From: DAIQRJ01 sp963708795
Lineage (GTDB): Bacteria > Actinomycetota > Actinomycetes > Propionibacteriales > DAIQRJ01
Length of the DNA stretch: 64,000 nt
Reading direction: 5' to 3'
Assembly: GCA_963708795.1 (NCBI GenBank)
Contig: CAVPUH010000007.1
Span: 186,001-250,000 of the forward strand
Shown piece after piece: positions 53,933-62,632 of this stretch; positions within the stretch are counted from its first letter, which is position 1, and each line of letters starts with the position of its first letter. The notes under the pieces were generated by a model. The model ran no database searches. It was not told the origin of the DNA and worked only from the letters and a program-made list of their open reading frames with translations. The position numbers and the translations under genes are program-made.

Positions 53933-56310
53933 GACCGCGCCGGCTCGTGCGCCGGCGTCGGTGCGTCGTGCTGGTGCAGGGCGATCCGGACCACGACCGC
54001 CTTCGATGTCGGGGTGTTGCTGCCCTTCGCCGTCGAGTCGAGCGGGACGAGGACGTTGGCCTCCGGGAAGTACGCCGCTGCGCAGCCGCGCGCCGTCGGG
54101 AAGGACACGGCCCGGAAGCCGCGGAGCTGACGGAGCGCACCGTCGCTCCACTCGCCGGTCACGTCGATGGTCGCGCCGTCGGGAATCCCGCGCTCCGCCA
54201 GGTCGTCCGGGTTCACGAACACGACCCGGCGCCCGCCCCGGATGCCGCGGTACCGGTCGTCGAGGCCGTAGATCGTGGTGTTGAACTGGTCGTGGCTACG
54301 GACCGTCTGCAGCAACAACCGGCCGGGCGGACACTGCGGCCAGCTCAGCTCGTTCGCCGTGAGCTGCAACCGCTTCGTGAGGGTGGGAAACGTCCGCGAG
54401 TCACGGGGCCCGTGCGGGAGGACGAACCCCCCGTCCTGCCGGACCTTCGCGTTGTAGTCGTGGCATCCCGGGACGACGTGGGCGATGTGGTCACGGATGC
54501 GGTCGTAGTCCGAGGCGAGTGCATCCCAGTCCACCCCGTTGCCCTCGCTCTCGCCGATCTCCTGCCCCGGCACGCGGCTGCCCAGGGTGGCCGTGGCCAG
54601 GCCGCAGACGATCGACACCTCACTCCGCAGCATGCGGGACGCGGGCTCGAGCGGACCGTGGGAGGCGTGCACCGCGCACACGGTGTCCTCGACGGTGACG
54701 AACTGGTCGCCGCCCGCCTGCCGGTCGATCTCGGTGCGGCCCAGACAGGGGAGGAGCAGCGCCTCCCGACCGGTGGCGAGATGGGTGGCGTTGAGCTTGG
54801 TGGCGACGGAGATCGTGAGCGCCGTGTTCGCCAGCGCCCGGACGACGACCTCGGTGTCGGAGACGGCGGACACGAAGTTGCCGCCCATCGCCATGAACAC
54901 GTCGACCTCGCCGTCGCGCATCGCCTGGACGGAGCGGACCACGTCAAGTCCGTTCTCGCGAGGCATGGGGATGCCGAACTCGAGCTCCATAGCGTCGAGG
55001 AACGCCACCGGCGGCCGCTCCCAGATGCCCATCGTCCGGTCGCCCTGGACGTTGCTGTGTCCACGGATCGGGGCCAGCCCGGCGCCGGGGCGGCCGATGT
55101 TGCCGCGCAACGCCGCCAGGTTGACGATCTCGCGGATGGTGGCGACGGCTGCGGCGTGCTGGGTCAGACCCATGGCCCAGCAGAAGATCACCCGCTCCGC
55201 GTTCATGTACCGCTGCGCGAAGTCGTCCACGTCGGCGGGCGACAACCCGGTAGCGGCGGTGACCTCGGCCTCGTCCAACGCCGCGAGGTGAGTACGCAGG
55301 TCGGCCAGCCCGGTGGTGTGGTCCTGGAGGAACGCGGAGTCGAGGACGGAGCCCGGCCGCTCGTCGTCGGCGGCGAGCACCCGCCGACCGGCGGCCTGCA
55401 ACAACGCCAGATCGCCGCCGAGCCGGACCTGATAGAAGGCGTCGGCGAGGACGGTTCCCTTGCCCGCAACCCCGTTCCGGCGTTGCGGATTCTTGAACCG
55501 CAGCAACCCTGCCTCGGGCAGCGGATTGACGGCGATGATGCTCGTGCCGCCCCGCTTCGCCTCTTCGAGCGCCGTGAGCATGCGCGGATGGTTGGTACCG
55601 GGGTTCTGGCCCATGATGACGATGAGATCGGCCTTGGCGAAGTCCTCGTAGGTGACGCTTGCCTTGCCGATGCCGATCGTCTGCGCCAGCGCCATGCTCG
55701 TCGACTCGTGGCACATGTTCGAGCAGTCCGGCAGGTTGTTCGTGCCGAGCACGCGGGCGAACAACTGGTAGGCGAACGCGGCCTCGTTGCTCGTCCGGCC
55801 GCTGGTGTAGAACACGGCGCGGTCGGGAGACTCCATCGACCGCAAGGCGTGGCCGGCGATCTCGAAGGCCCGGGCCCAGCTGACCTGGCGGTAGTGGTCG
55901 TCGCCGTCGGCCTTGAACAGCGGGTGGGTGAGCCGGCCCTGCTGCCCGAGCCAGTACTCGCTGCGCGTACGGAGGTCGGAGATCGGGTGTTCGGCGAAGA
56001 AGTCCGGTCCGCAGCGGGCCTTGTCGGCCTCCCAGCCGACTGCCTTCGCGCCGTTCTCGCAGAACTCGGCGGTCTTGCGCTCCGGCGGATCAGGCCACGC
56101 GCAGGACGGACAGTCGAACCCGTCCTTCTGGTTCAGCTTGAGCAGGCTGGCGGCCGACCGGCCTACGCCCGCGTCCCCGACCGCCTCGCGCAACGCGTGG
56201 TAGACGCCCGGCACCCCGGCTGCCCACGCCTTCGGCGCACCGACCCGCAGCGTCTCCTCGGGTGCATCCACCGGCTGCTGCTCTGCTGACTTCCCGCGCG
56301 CCTTCGGCAT
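53929..56310 (-). CDS. FdhF/YdeP-family molybdopterin oxidoreductase
   Basis: 793 residues from ATG 56310 (GTG 56319 also possible). It is in the YdeP-type formate dehydrogenase-like group. Visible parts are FDCPSCAWPDPPERKTAEFC near residue 65, VFYTSGRTSNEAAFAYQLFA, LPDCSNMCHESTSMAL with the probable Mo-ligand Cys before His, VIMGQNPGTNHPRML, GRPGAGLAPIRGHSNVQGDR, and a C-terminal molybdopterin dinucleotide-binding domain (VRSHDQFNTTIYGLDDRYRG). There is no signal peptide, so it is cytoplasmic. The coupled fdhD and mobA supply cofactor maturation. YdeP is linked to acid resistance in E. coli; formate oxidation is possible but unproven here. Confidence 0.92.
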   Translation of the reverse strand: MPKARGKSAEQQPVDAPEETLRVGAPKAWAAGVPGVYHALREAVGDAGVGRSAASLLKLNQKDGFDCPSCAWPDPPERKTAEFCENGAKAVGWEADKARCGPDFFAEHPISDLRTRSEYWLGQQGRLTHPLFKADGDDHYRQVSWARAFEIAGHALRSMESPDRAVFYTSGRTSNEAAFAYQLFARVLGTNNLPDCSNMCHESTSMALAQTIGIGKASVTYEDFAKADLIVIMGQNPGTNHPRMLTALEEAKRGGTSIIAVNPLPEAGLLRFKNPQRRNGVAGKGTVLADAFYQVRLGGDLALLQAAGRRVLAADDERPGSVLDSAFLQDHTTGLADLRTHLAALDEAEVTAATGLSPADVDDFAQRYMNAERVIFCWAMGLTQHAAAVATIREIVNLAALRGNIGRPGAGLAPIRGHSNVQGDRTMGIWERPPVAFLDAMELEFGIPMPRENGLDVVRSVQAMRDGEVDVFMAMGGNFVSAVSDTEVVVRALANTALTISVATKLNATHLATGREALLLPCLGRTEIDRQAGGDQFVTVEDTVCAVHASHGPLEPASRMLRSEVSIVCGLATATLGSRVPGQEIGESEGNGVDWDALASDYDRIRDHIAHVVPGCHDYNAKVRQDGGFVLPHGPRDSRTFPTLTKRLQLTANELSWPQCPPGRLLLQTVRSHDQFNTTIYGLDDRYRGIRGGRRVVFVNPDDLAERGIPDGATIDVTGEWSDGALRQLRGFRAVSFPTARGCAAAYFPEANVLVPLDSTAKGSNTPTSKAVVVRIALHQHDAPTPAHEPARS

Positions 56311-56403
56311 GGATCCCACTCTGGCACGGTGCTGGTGGCCGAGGTCGTCCAGAGTGCCGGCGTCGGCCTGATACCGGCCTCGACCGCGACTACCCTCGGT
56401 CGG

Positions 56404-58208
56404 ATGAGCGACTCAGCAAGCGCTTTCCCGAGACTCGGCACCCCACCGGAGTCCGTTGGACGTTCTCGTCGCCGGCGTCGACTCCTACGCCGGTTGCCTG
56501 CGCGACGACGGCGAACTACTCGATCCGGTGATGGGCGTCCCCACCCAGTACGGGACCGCCTATCACGCGTACGCGAACGCGGTCATCGCCGAGCTCGGGA
56601 CCGGGATCGATCCGAGCCGTCCATCTCGACCGTGCGCTGCGCGGTCTGGAAGCCTCGCTTTCGCACACGTCGCAGCCGGACCTGCCACCGTCGGCGTCGG
56701 GATTCGTTCGCGAGACCGCCAGCGTGCGCAGCGCCGGTAATCACCGCGACTTCACCTGGCCGCCGATTCTCAAGACGACGATGCTCCTGGAATCGCTGGG
56801 GGCGGACGCGGGCCGGATCGCCGCGGTGAAGGCGGGCATCCGCGGCGTCGACGTGCACGAGTCGTTCCGGTCGCGACCGCCGTCCAACTGGTGCGCCGTC
56901 TGGATCAGCGGCGAGTGGATTCGTATGCGCGAAGGACTCTCGCCCACCTCGCTCGCCGAGCTCGACGACTGGCTGGACGTGTTCTTCGACGAGGTGCTCG
57001 ACACCGACGCCGGCCTGTTCACCGAACGGGGGATACCGAACGCTTACGACCTGTTCACGAAGGCGCATCTCGCCGACCTCCTGCTCGAGGGCTATGCCGG
57101 CCGGAATCGTGAACGCCTGCTGGGGTTTCTCACCGCCGGTCTGCGACGCAGCCTGGCCGTGCAACTCTCGGACGGGTCCGTCGCGTCGGGCTACCGCAGC
57201 ACCGGACAAACCTGGACGCTGGGAGCCGAGGTCGCGTTCTTCACCGCCGCCCTACGTCTCGGGCTGCCCGGCGATCGGGACCAGACCGTCCAGGCGGCGT
57301 GGCGGGCGGCCACCGCGATGGCGTCGTGGCAGCGACCGAACGGCTACTACTCGCCGGTCCAGAACCTCCAGTCGCCGGCACGCCGGGTCGGCTACGAGGG
57401 CTACACGGCCGACGGGCACTACGCGAACCTGGCGCTGGCGTTCCTCGGGTCCGGTCTGCGTCATGGCCTGACGGAGCTGCCCCGGCCGACCGCGGCCGAG
57501 CTCGACGCCCGCGAACCGGCCGGGTGGGGAGTGGAGACCGCCACCCGGCGGAGTGTGCTGCATGCCGGCCGGATCAGCGCGGGAATCCACGGAGCGGCCG
57601 ACGGGGCGTACGACGGGTCCGGGTTGGCCGACGTGACGTTCGGGACCGGCCGGCTGTGGCAGGTCCATTCGAGCGCGCGACACCGCAGCGGTGGACCGTG
57701 GTTCACCCTCGGGCTCGGGGTCCGCACGGAGCCGGCCCGGATGCCGACCGTGGTGCTGTCGGGGCGCGCGCGCCGATTCGTCGACGGCCGGGTCATGTCG
57801 GACGAGGGTTCGGGATTGCCTTCGCTGCGGGTCGAATCCGTTCTCGAGCCGCTGAGCGAAGGCGAGGACACCGTGGCCGGGTGGACGTATGCCGGCAGGT
57901 GGACGCTGGTGGACGACGGCGTGGACGTGGTCGAAGGGACACCCGGACACACCGTCTACCCGACGCTGTTCGTGCCGTACCCGAGCGACCTCGGGGCCGG
58001 GCTGCTGACGACGGTCGACTGGATCGAGCGGGGGGTCCGGTTCACCCTCGGGGACGAGTGGGTCGAGGTGACCGTGGCCGGCGACCTCGAAGGGCGGCTC
58101 GACCTCCCCGACGACTACGAGAACCGGCGCGGGCTGTGCGGCCTGGTGCGGCTCGACCTGGCCGATCCGGCGGAGTCCCTGACCTGGCATCTCCGCAGCT
58201 CGAGCTGA
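56404..58208 (+). CDS. Unknown protein with helical-barrel-like middle region, two insertions
   Basis: About 600 residues from ATG 56404 after removing one base near 56453 and one near 56618. Reading is LDVLVAGVDSYAGCLRDDGE, then VHLDRALRGLEASLSH, then DFTWPPILKTTMLLESLGAD and onward without breaks. Residues 60-330 are helix-rich with regularly placed Trp/Tyr (VASGYRSTGQTWTLGAEVAF, WQRPNGYYSPVQNLQSPARR, YTADGHYANLALAFLGSGLR), like an (alpha/alpha)-barrel glycan-active enzyme. The last 230 residues are beta-rich. No catalytic motif is certain. It is close to GH29 and GH51 genes, so a carbohydrate role is plausible. Confidence 0.72.
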
Positions 58209-58240
58209 CGGGTCATGCGCCGCTCGGTGCCGGCAGAGCC

Positions 58241-58270
58241 CCGAGTGGGCGCGTCCTCACGCAACACGCC
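58241..58270. repeat. Copy 1 of a 30-bp interspersed repeat
   Basis: CCGAGTGGGCGCGTCCTCAC followed by GCAACACGCC. Twenty-nine of thirty bases match copy 2 at 58931. It lies after the stop of the unknown 56.4-kb gene and before the end of grpB-like gene. No protein reading frame covers it convincingly. Confidence 0.7.
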
Positions 58271-58314
58271 GTAACGGCGGGACGTTGCGACCAGTCGGGG
58301 ATGGGGTCGGACTC

Positions 58315-58887
58315 TCAGGACGCCCAGCCGGTGTCGTCGGCCCACCGCTGCGCCGCCCGCATCAGGACCTCGGTAGCGGGTGTCTTGATCTGCCCGTAGT
58401 CGTAGATGTCGGGAACGGACTGCGCGAGCCGCAGCTTGAAGGCTCCCCACGCATCCCGCGCGACCGGGTCTGACCGCAGGTGGTCCCGGAACAACAGCGC
58501 GTACGCCGCACCCGGACCGCCGAGCTCACGGACGTGGATGTTCGCCGTCCGGGCTCCGACCGGTGGCGCGAACACGAGCTTGCGGGACGGCCGGCCGAAC
58601 GATCTCTCGACCTGATTCCACGGCTCCGGGCGTCGTCGGTACCCGGCACCGCGCAGGGCCGCGTCGATCGCTGGGTCGCCGACCTCGGACACGCACACCT
58701 GGACGTCGAGGCAGTCCTTGGCGGCCAGCCCGGGGACGGACGTGGAGCCGACGTGGTCGATCCGGACGGCGAGCCCGCCGAGGATGTCGGCCAACGACGC
58801 TTGCAGCGACTCGAACTCGGTCGCCCAGGAAGGCTGGTAGGGCACCACCCGGACGCCGTCCGGAGCGAGCTCGTCGGGAAACGGCAC
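58315..58887 (-). CDS. GrpB-family protein (nucleotidyltransferase fold)
   Basis: 190 residues from GTG 58887. The GrpB/UPF0157 pattern is present: VRVVPYQPSWATEFESLQAS, IDHVGSTSVPGLAAKDCLDV with the Gly-Ser-Thr-(Ser)-Val-Pro-Gly-x-x-(Ala)-Lys-(Asp) signature, then NIHVRELGGPGAAYALLFRD, and KLRLAQ near the end. Function is not established; the fold is that of nucleotidyltransferases. The gene is bracketed by two near-identical 30-bp repeats, 45 bp beyond its stop and 44 bp before its start. Confidence 0.9.
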   Translation of the reverse strand: MPFPDELAPDGVRVVPYQPSWATEFESLQASLADILGGLAVRIDHVGSTSVPGLAAKDCLDVQVCVSEVGDPAIDAALRGAGYRRRPEPWNQVERSFGRPSRKLVFAPPVGARTANIHVRELGGPGAAYALLFRDHLRSDPVARDAWGAFKLRLAQSVPDIYDYGQIKTPATEVLMRAAQRWADDTGWAS

Positions 58888-58930
58888 CCGGCCATGATCG
58901 CCTACTGGCCCGGAACCATCCGAACGAGCG

Positions 58931-58989
58931 CCGAGTGGGCGCGTCCCCACGCAACACGCCGAGCGCGCCGGGCGGAAGCGCCCACTCGA
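58931..58989. repeat. Copy 2 of the interspersed repeat with an 11-bp inverted end
   Basis: CCGAGTGGGCGCGTCCCCAC and GCAACACGCC repeat copy 1. Here the element continues and ends with GCGCCCACTCG, which is the exact inverse of its own CGAGTGGGCGC start, giving a potential stem of 11 bp over a 36-base loop. It lies in the spacer between grpB-like and the fucosidase gene ends. Confidence 0.7.
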
Positions 58990-59035
58990 GGGCTACAGGT
59001 TCCAGGGCCTTCTGGGCTCACGACTCTCCGGGCGC

Positions 59036-60328
59036 TCAGCCCTTCAGGAACAACTCGATCACCGGGACGGCGATCTCGGGCTGACGCTGCGGCAGCCGCA
59101 ACGACAGGACGTCGGACTGCAGGCCGTTCACGCTCACGTGCCCGTCGTTCGACGGCTCGACGATCCGGACCTCCGACCCGTCGTGCAGGAACTGGGCGTA
59201 CGCCACCTTGCCGGCGAGCCCGGGCAGGTGCACCATCCCGAACGGCCACGCGAAGAGGTGCAGGTAGAGGCGATTGCCCTTCTGGGTGTAGCGGGCGTCG
59301 ACCGGCGGCGTGAACTCGCTCGGCCCGTTGCCACGGATCGACCGCTCGTTCACCCGCATCCAGGCGCCCACGCCGCGAAGGGTCTCCAATGCCTGTGGCT
59401 CCCACTCACCGCGTCCGTTCGGGCCGACGTTCATCAGCATGTTGCCACCCTTGCTGACCGTGTCGATCAGCATCCGGACGACGAGCTCGGGCGACTTCCA
59501 GTCGTGGTTGTCGCGGTCGTATCCCCAACTCCCGTTGAGGGTCTGGCACGCCTCCCACAGCTGGGGGCCACTGCCGGGAGTGACCACGTTGCCCACCGGC
59601 TGCACCTGCTCGGGCGTCGTGAGGTCGGCGTTGTCGAGGTCGAGGCGGTCGTTCACGATGATGCCCGGCTGCAATTCGCGGACCATGTGGTCGAGCGTCT
59701 CGGACTGCCAGTCGTCGCGGCCCTTCCCACCCCACACGCGGTTGGGGTAGGAGAAGTCGAACCACATCACGTCGACCTTGCCGTAGTTCGTCAGCAGCTC
59801 ACGGACCTGCCCGTGCAGGTACTCGGCGTACTTCGTGATGTCGCGGTCGGCGTGCGCGGCCTTGAACTCCTCGTCGTCGCGCTGGGAGTGGATGCCGTCG
59901 ACCGGGAACTCGGGGTGGTGCCAGTCGATCACCGAGTGGTAGAAGCCGACGTGGTGCCCCTGGCCGCGGAACGCCTCCACCATCGGGCCGATCAGGTCCT
60001 TGCCGTACGGGGTGTTCGGAGCCGAGTAGTCCGTCAGCTTGCTGTCCCACAAGGCGAAACCCTCATGGTGCTTGGTGGTGACGACGAAGTAGCGCATGCC
60101 GGCGTCCCACGCCGCTTTCGCCCACGCCTGCGGGTCGAACAGGTCGGGATCGAAGTGGTCGAAGTACTTCTGGTAGTCCTCGTCGGAGATCTTCTCCCGG
60201 TTCTTCACCCACTCGTGCCGCGCGGCGTTCGCATACAGGCCGAAGTGGATGAACAGGCCGAACCGGGCGTCGGTGAACCACTCGGTGTCGGGCGGGGTGA
60301 GACCGGAGCCTTCGGGAACGGGCGACAT
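59036..60328 (-). CDS. GH29 alpha-L-fucosidase
   Basis: 430 residues from ATG 60328 with AAGGAG 9 bases upstream. There is no signal peptide, so it is cytosolic. The family start is EWFTDARFGLFIHFGLYANA. The barrel includes YFVVTTKHHEGFALWDSKLT, GFYHSVIDWHHPEF and VDVMWFDFSYPN with the nucleophile Asp. It removes alpha-linked L-fucose from oligosaccharides taken up by the cell. Just upstream, two AATCCTAT repeats 18 bp apart form a likely operator. It follows the GH51-pentapeptide unit on the same strand. Confidence 0.93.
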   Translation of the reverse strand: MSPVPEGSGLTPPDTEWFTDARFGLFIHFGLYANAARHEWVKNREKISDEDYQKYFDHFDPDLFDPQAWAKAAWDAGMRYFVVTTKHHEGFALWDSKLTDYSAPNTPYGKDLIGPMVEAFRGQGHHVGFYHSVIDWHHPEFPVDGIHSQRDDEEFKAAHADRDITKYAEYLHGQVRELLTNYGKVDVMWFDFSYPNRVWGGKGRDDWQSETLDHMVRELQPGIIVNDRLDLDNADLTTPEQVQPVGNVVTPGSGPQLWEACQTLNGSWGYDRDNHDWKSPELVVRMLIDTVSKGGNMLMNVGPNGRGEWEPQALETLRGVGAWMRVNERSIRGNGPSEFTPPVDARYTQKGNRLYLHLFAWPFGMVHLPGLAGKVAYAQFLHDGSEVRIVEPSNDGHVSVNGLQSDVLSLRLPQRQPEIAVPVIELFLKG

Positions 60329-60358
60329 CGATGGTTCTCCTTCGTGTCCGAGCCAGAA

Positions 60359-60384
60359 AATCCTATACGATCCGACAATCCTAT
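60359..60384. promoter_or_regulatory. Direct-repeat operator candidate upstream of the fucosidase
   Basis: AATCCTAT occurs at 60359-60366 and 60377-60384, 18 bp apart, with CGATCCGACAATCC between. On the transcribed strand this reads ATAGGAT ... TCGTATAGGAT. It lies about 31-56 bp upstream of the GH29 start codon in the only A/T-rich stretch nearby. The binding protein is not identifiable. Confidence 0.5.
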
Positions 60385-60443
60385 CGGCCTTCTGCGGTGC
60401 TCGACAGGGACGGTTCGGCGTCTGACCCGTCCCGGCCATCGCC

Positions 60444-61091
60444 TCATCCGTCGGACGCGACGACGATCCCGAGATGGGCCGCGAGCGCCGCCGCGAGGCC
60501 GTGCAGCTGGGCCTCGCTGATGGTGGTGCCACGCAGCGAGTCGAGCCCGACCACGGTCGTCACGGCCGAGCCGGAGATGTCGACGTCGGCGAGCTTCGCT
60601 CCAGGAACGGTGAGCTGGTCGATCCGGCAGTCGACGAACCGGAGGCCCTTGACCGTGGCCCCGCCGAGGTCGATCTCGCCGAGCGCGGCGCCGGTGATGG
60701 TCACGTCGCTCAGCTTGCTTCCGCGCAGGTTGACGAAGTCGAGCTTCCCGCCCGTGATCGTCACCCGCTGCCAGACAACCTCGTAGGCGACGACACCGCC
60801 GAGCCGGGACTCCGTGACCACCACGTCGGTGAACGCCGACCGGGCGAGCTGGAGCGCGGTCGCCTGCACCCCGCTGAACCGGCAGTCGACGAAGCGCGTG
60901 GCGTCGAGGTGGGTGTCGTGCAGGAGCGTGCCGTCGAACAGGCACTCGGTGAACAAGGAGCCGCGGCCGTCCTGCCCGGACAGGTCGCTCCGGAGGGCGA
61001 CCCGGCCGTCGTGGTCCCCGCGCGGTTGGAGGCCGCCGTCGAACGGCTCGAGCACCCTCCCACCGAACGGGGACGGGGGAGACTCAGCCAC
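60444..61091 (-). CDS. Pentapeptide-repeat protein
   Basis: 215 residues from GTG 61091, overlapping the GH51 stop by 8 bases. From residue about 45 onward there are A(D/N)LXX-type pentapeptides: SLFTECLFDGTLLHDTHLDA, FVDCRFSGVQATALQLARSA, LDFVNLRGSKLSDVTITGAA and LRFVDCRIDQLTVPGAKLAD. These predict a right-handed quadrilateral beta helix. Some members mimic DNA and protect gyrase from quinolones, but most are uncharacterised. Coupling to a glycosidase gene is unusual and may be only transcriptional convenience. Confidence 0.85.
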   Translation of the reverse strand: MAESPPSPFGGRVLEPFDGGLQPRGDHDGRVALRSDLSGQDGRGSLFTECLFDGTLLHDTHLDATRFVDCRFSGVQATALQLARSAFTDVVVTESRLGGVVAYEVVWQRVTITGGKLDFVNLRGSKLSDVTITGAALGEIDLGGATVKGLRFVDCRIDQLTVPGAKLADVDISGSAVTTVVGLDSLRGTTISEAQLHGLAAALAAHLGIVVASDG

Positions 61092-62601
61092 CGGCGGCGA
61101 ACCGCAGGACGTGCCAGGACGCCGGCGGCAGGGCAGCGGTGGCGACACCGTCACGCACGGATCCGTCGCCGGGCTTCGGCACGACCCGGTCGGGATGCGC
61201 CAGGTCGTTGATCGCGTGCGGGTCGTCGTCGAACAGCGACAGGTGTTCGACGAGTTCCAGGCCGGCGAAGCCGTGGAGATCGACGGTGAGGTCGAGGGCC
61301 GTGTCCACACTCCGGTTGCAGGCGAACACCGCCAGCGTCCCGGCGGCCTCGTCGTAGGTGGCCGTGCTCCAGAGTTGGCTGGCGCCGGGGAACGCGGCGT
61401 TCGCCACGACGGGGGAGTCGACGGCGGTCCTCAGCACCCGACCCTTCGCGTACCGCGCGGTGAGCGCGAAGGGGTGGAAGATCGTCTGGCGCCAGGCCGG
61501 CCCGCCGGGCTGCGTCAGGATCGGCGCGATGACGTTGACGAGCTGGGCGAGGCAGGCGACCTTCACGCGGTCGGCGTGCTGCAGCAGCGTGATCAGCAGG
61601 CTGCCGACGACGACGGCGTCGTGCACGTCGTAGACGTCCTCGATCATCGCGCCCTGCGGCTGGACCGGCAGGTTCTGCTCGCCGGCGAACCGGCTCTGGA
61701 ACCAGACGTTCCACTCGTCGAAGCTGAGGTCGACCACGTGATCGCTCTTCAGTGCCGCCCCTACGTGGTCGGCGGTGGCGACGACCGCCTCGATGAACCG
61801 GTGCATGTCGTCCGCGCAGACCAGGAACGACGCGGCGTCCCCGTCGTGGGGTTCGTAGTAGGCGTGCAGCGAGATGAAGTCGACCTGGTCGTAGGACTCG
61901 GTCAGGACTTCGCGCTCCCAGGCCGCGAACGTGGGCATGTGCCGGTTGCTCGAGCCGCAGGCGACCAACTGGAGGTCCGTGTCGGCCCGGCGCAGGGCAC
62001 GTGCGGTCTCGGCCGCCAGCCGGCCGTACTCGGCGGCCGTCTTGTGGCCCATCTGCCAAGGACCGTCCATCTCGTTGCCGAGGCACCACAATCGGATGTC
62101 GTGCGGCTCGGCGTGCCCGTTGGCCACCCGACGGTCGGCGGGCTCGGTGCCGGCCGGAAAGTTGCAGTACTCGAGGTAGTCGATCGCCTCCTCGATCCCG
62201 CGGGTCCCGAGGTTGATCGCCATCATCGGTTCGACCTTCGCCTTGCGCGCCCAGTCGATGAACTCGTCGGTGCCGATCTGGTTGCTCTCCACCGTTCGCC
62301 AGGCGAGGTCGAGCCGGCTTGGTCGCTGATCCCGGGGGCCCACCCCGTCCTCCCACTTGTAGCCGGAGACGAAGTTGCCGCCCGGGTAGCGGACGGTCGT
62401 GACGCCGAGTTCGCGGACCAACTCGAGAACGTCGGTACGGAATCCGTCGGCGTCGGCACGGGGATGGCCCGGTTCGTAGATGCCGGTGTAGACGCATCGA
62501 CCGAGGTGTTCGACGAACGAGCCGAACACCCGGGGATCGATGTCGCCGACCTGGAAGGCGGGGTCGAGTGACAGTCGGGCGAGTAGAGCGGGAGCAGCCA
62601 T
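61084..62601 (-). CDS. GH51 alpha-L-arabinofuranosidase
   Basis: 505 residues from ATG 62601 (upstream GTG/ATG at 62622 would add 7). The family motifs are DPRVFGSFVEHLGRCVYTGI at the start, VRYPGGNFVSGYKWEDGVGP, WCLGNEMDGPWQMGHKTA with the acid/base Glu, and LSFDEWNVWF with the nucleophile Glu. A C-terminal beta domain ends SWHVLRFAAGG. It has no signal peptide. It removes arabinofuranosyl residues from plant-derived oligosaccharides inside the cell. With the fucosidase it suggests growth on plant cell-wall or arabinogalactan fragments. Confidence 0.95.
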   Translation of the reverse strand: MAAPALLARLSLDPAFQVGDIDPRVFGSFVEHLGRCVYTGIYEPGHPRADADGFRTDVLELVRELGVTTVRYPGGNFVSGYKWEDGVGPRDQRPSRLDLAWRTVESNQIGTDEFIDWARKAKVEPMMAINLGTRGIEEAIDYLEYCNFPAGTEPADRRVANGHAEPHDIRLWCLGNEMDGPWQMGHKTAAEYGRLAAETARALRRADTDLQLVACGSSNRHMPTFAAWEREVLTESYDQVDFISLHAYYEPHDGDAASFLVCADDMHRFIEAVVATADHVGAALKSDHVVDLSFDEWNVWFQSRFAGEQNLPVQPQGAMIEDVYDVHDAVVVGSLLITLLQHADRVKVACLAQLVNVIAPILTQPGGPAWRQTIFHPFALTARYAKGRVLRTAVDSPVVANAAFPGASQLWSTATYDEAAGTLAVFACNRSVDTALDLTVDLHGFAGLELVEHLSLFDDDPHAINDLAHPDRVVPKPGDGSVRDGVATAALPPASWHVLRFAAGG

Positions 62602-62632
62602 GCCGACCATCCTGCCGGTCACGGTGGCGGCG

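Noticed and set aside
58115..58450. A 111-codon minus-strand frame between the unknown gene and the GrpB-like gene
   Set aside because: It overlaps both real genes and the dispersed repeat and has no coding character.
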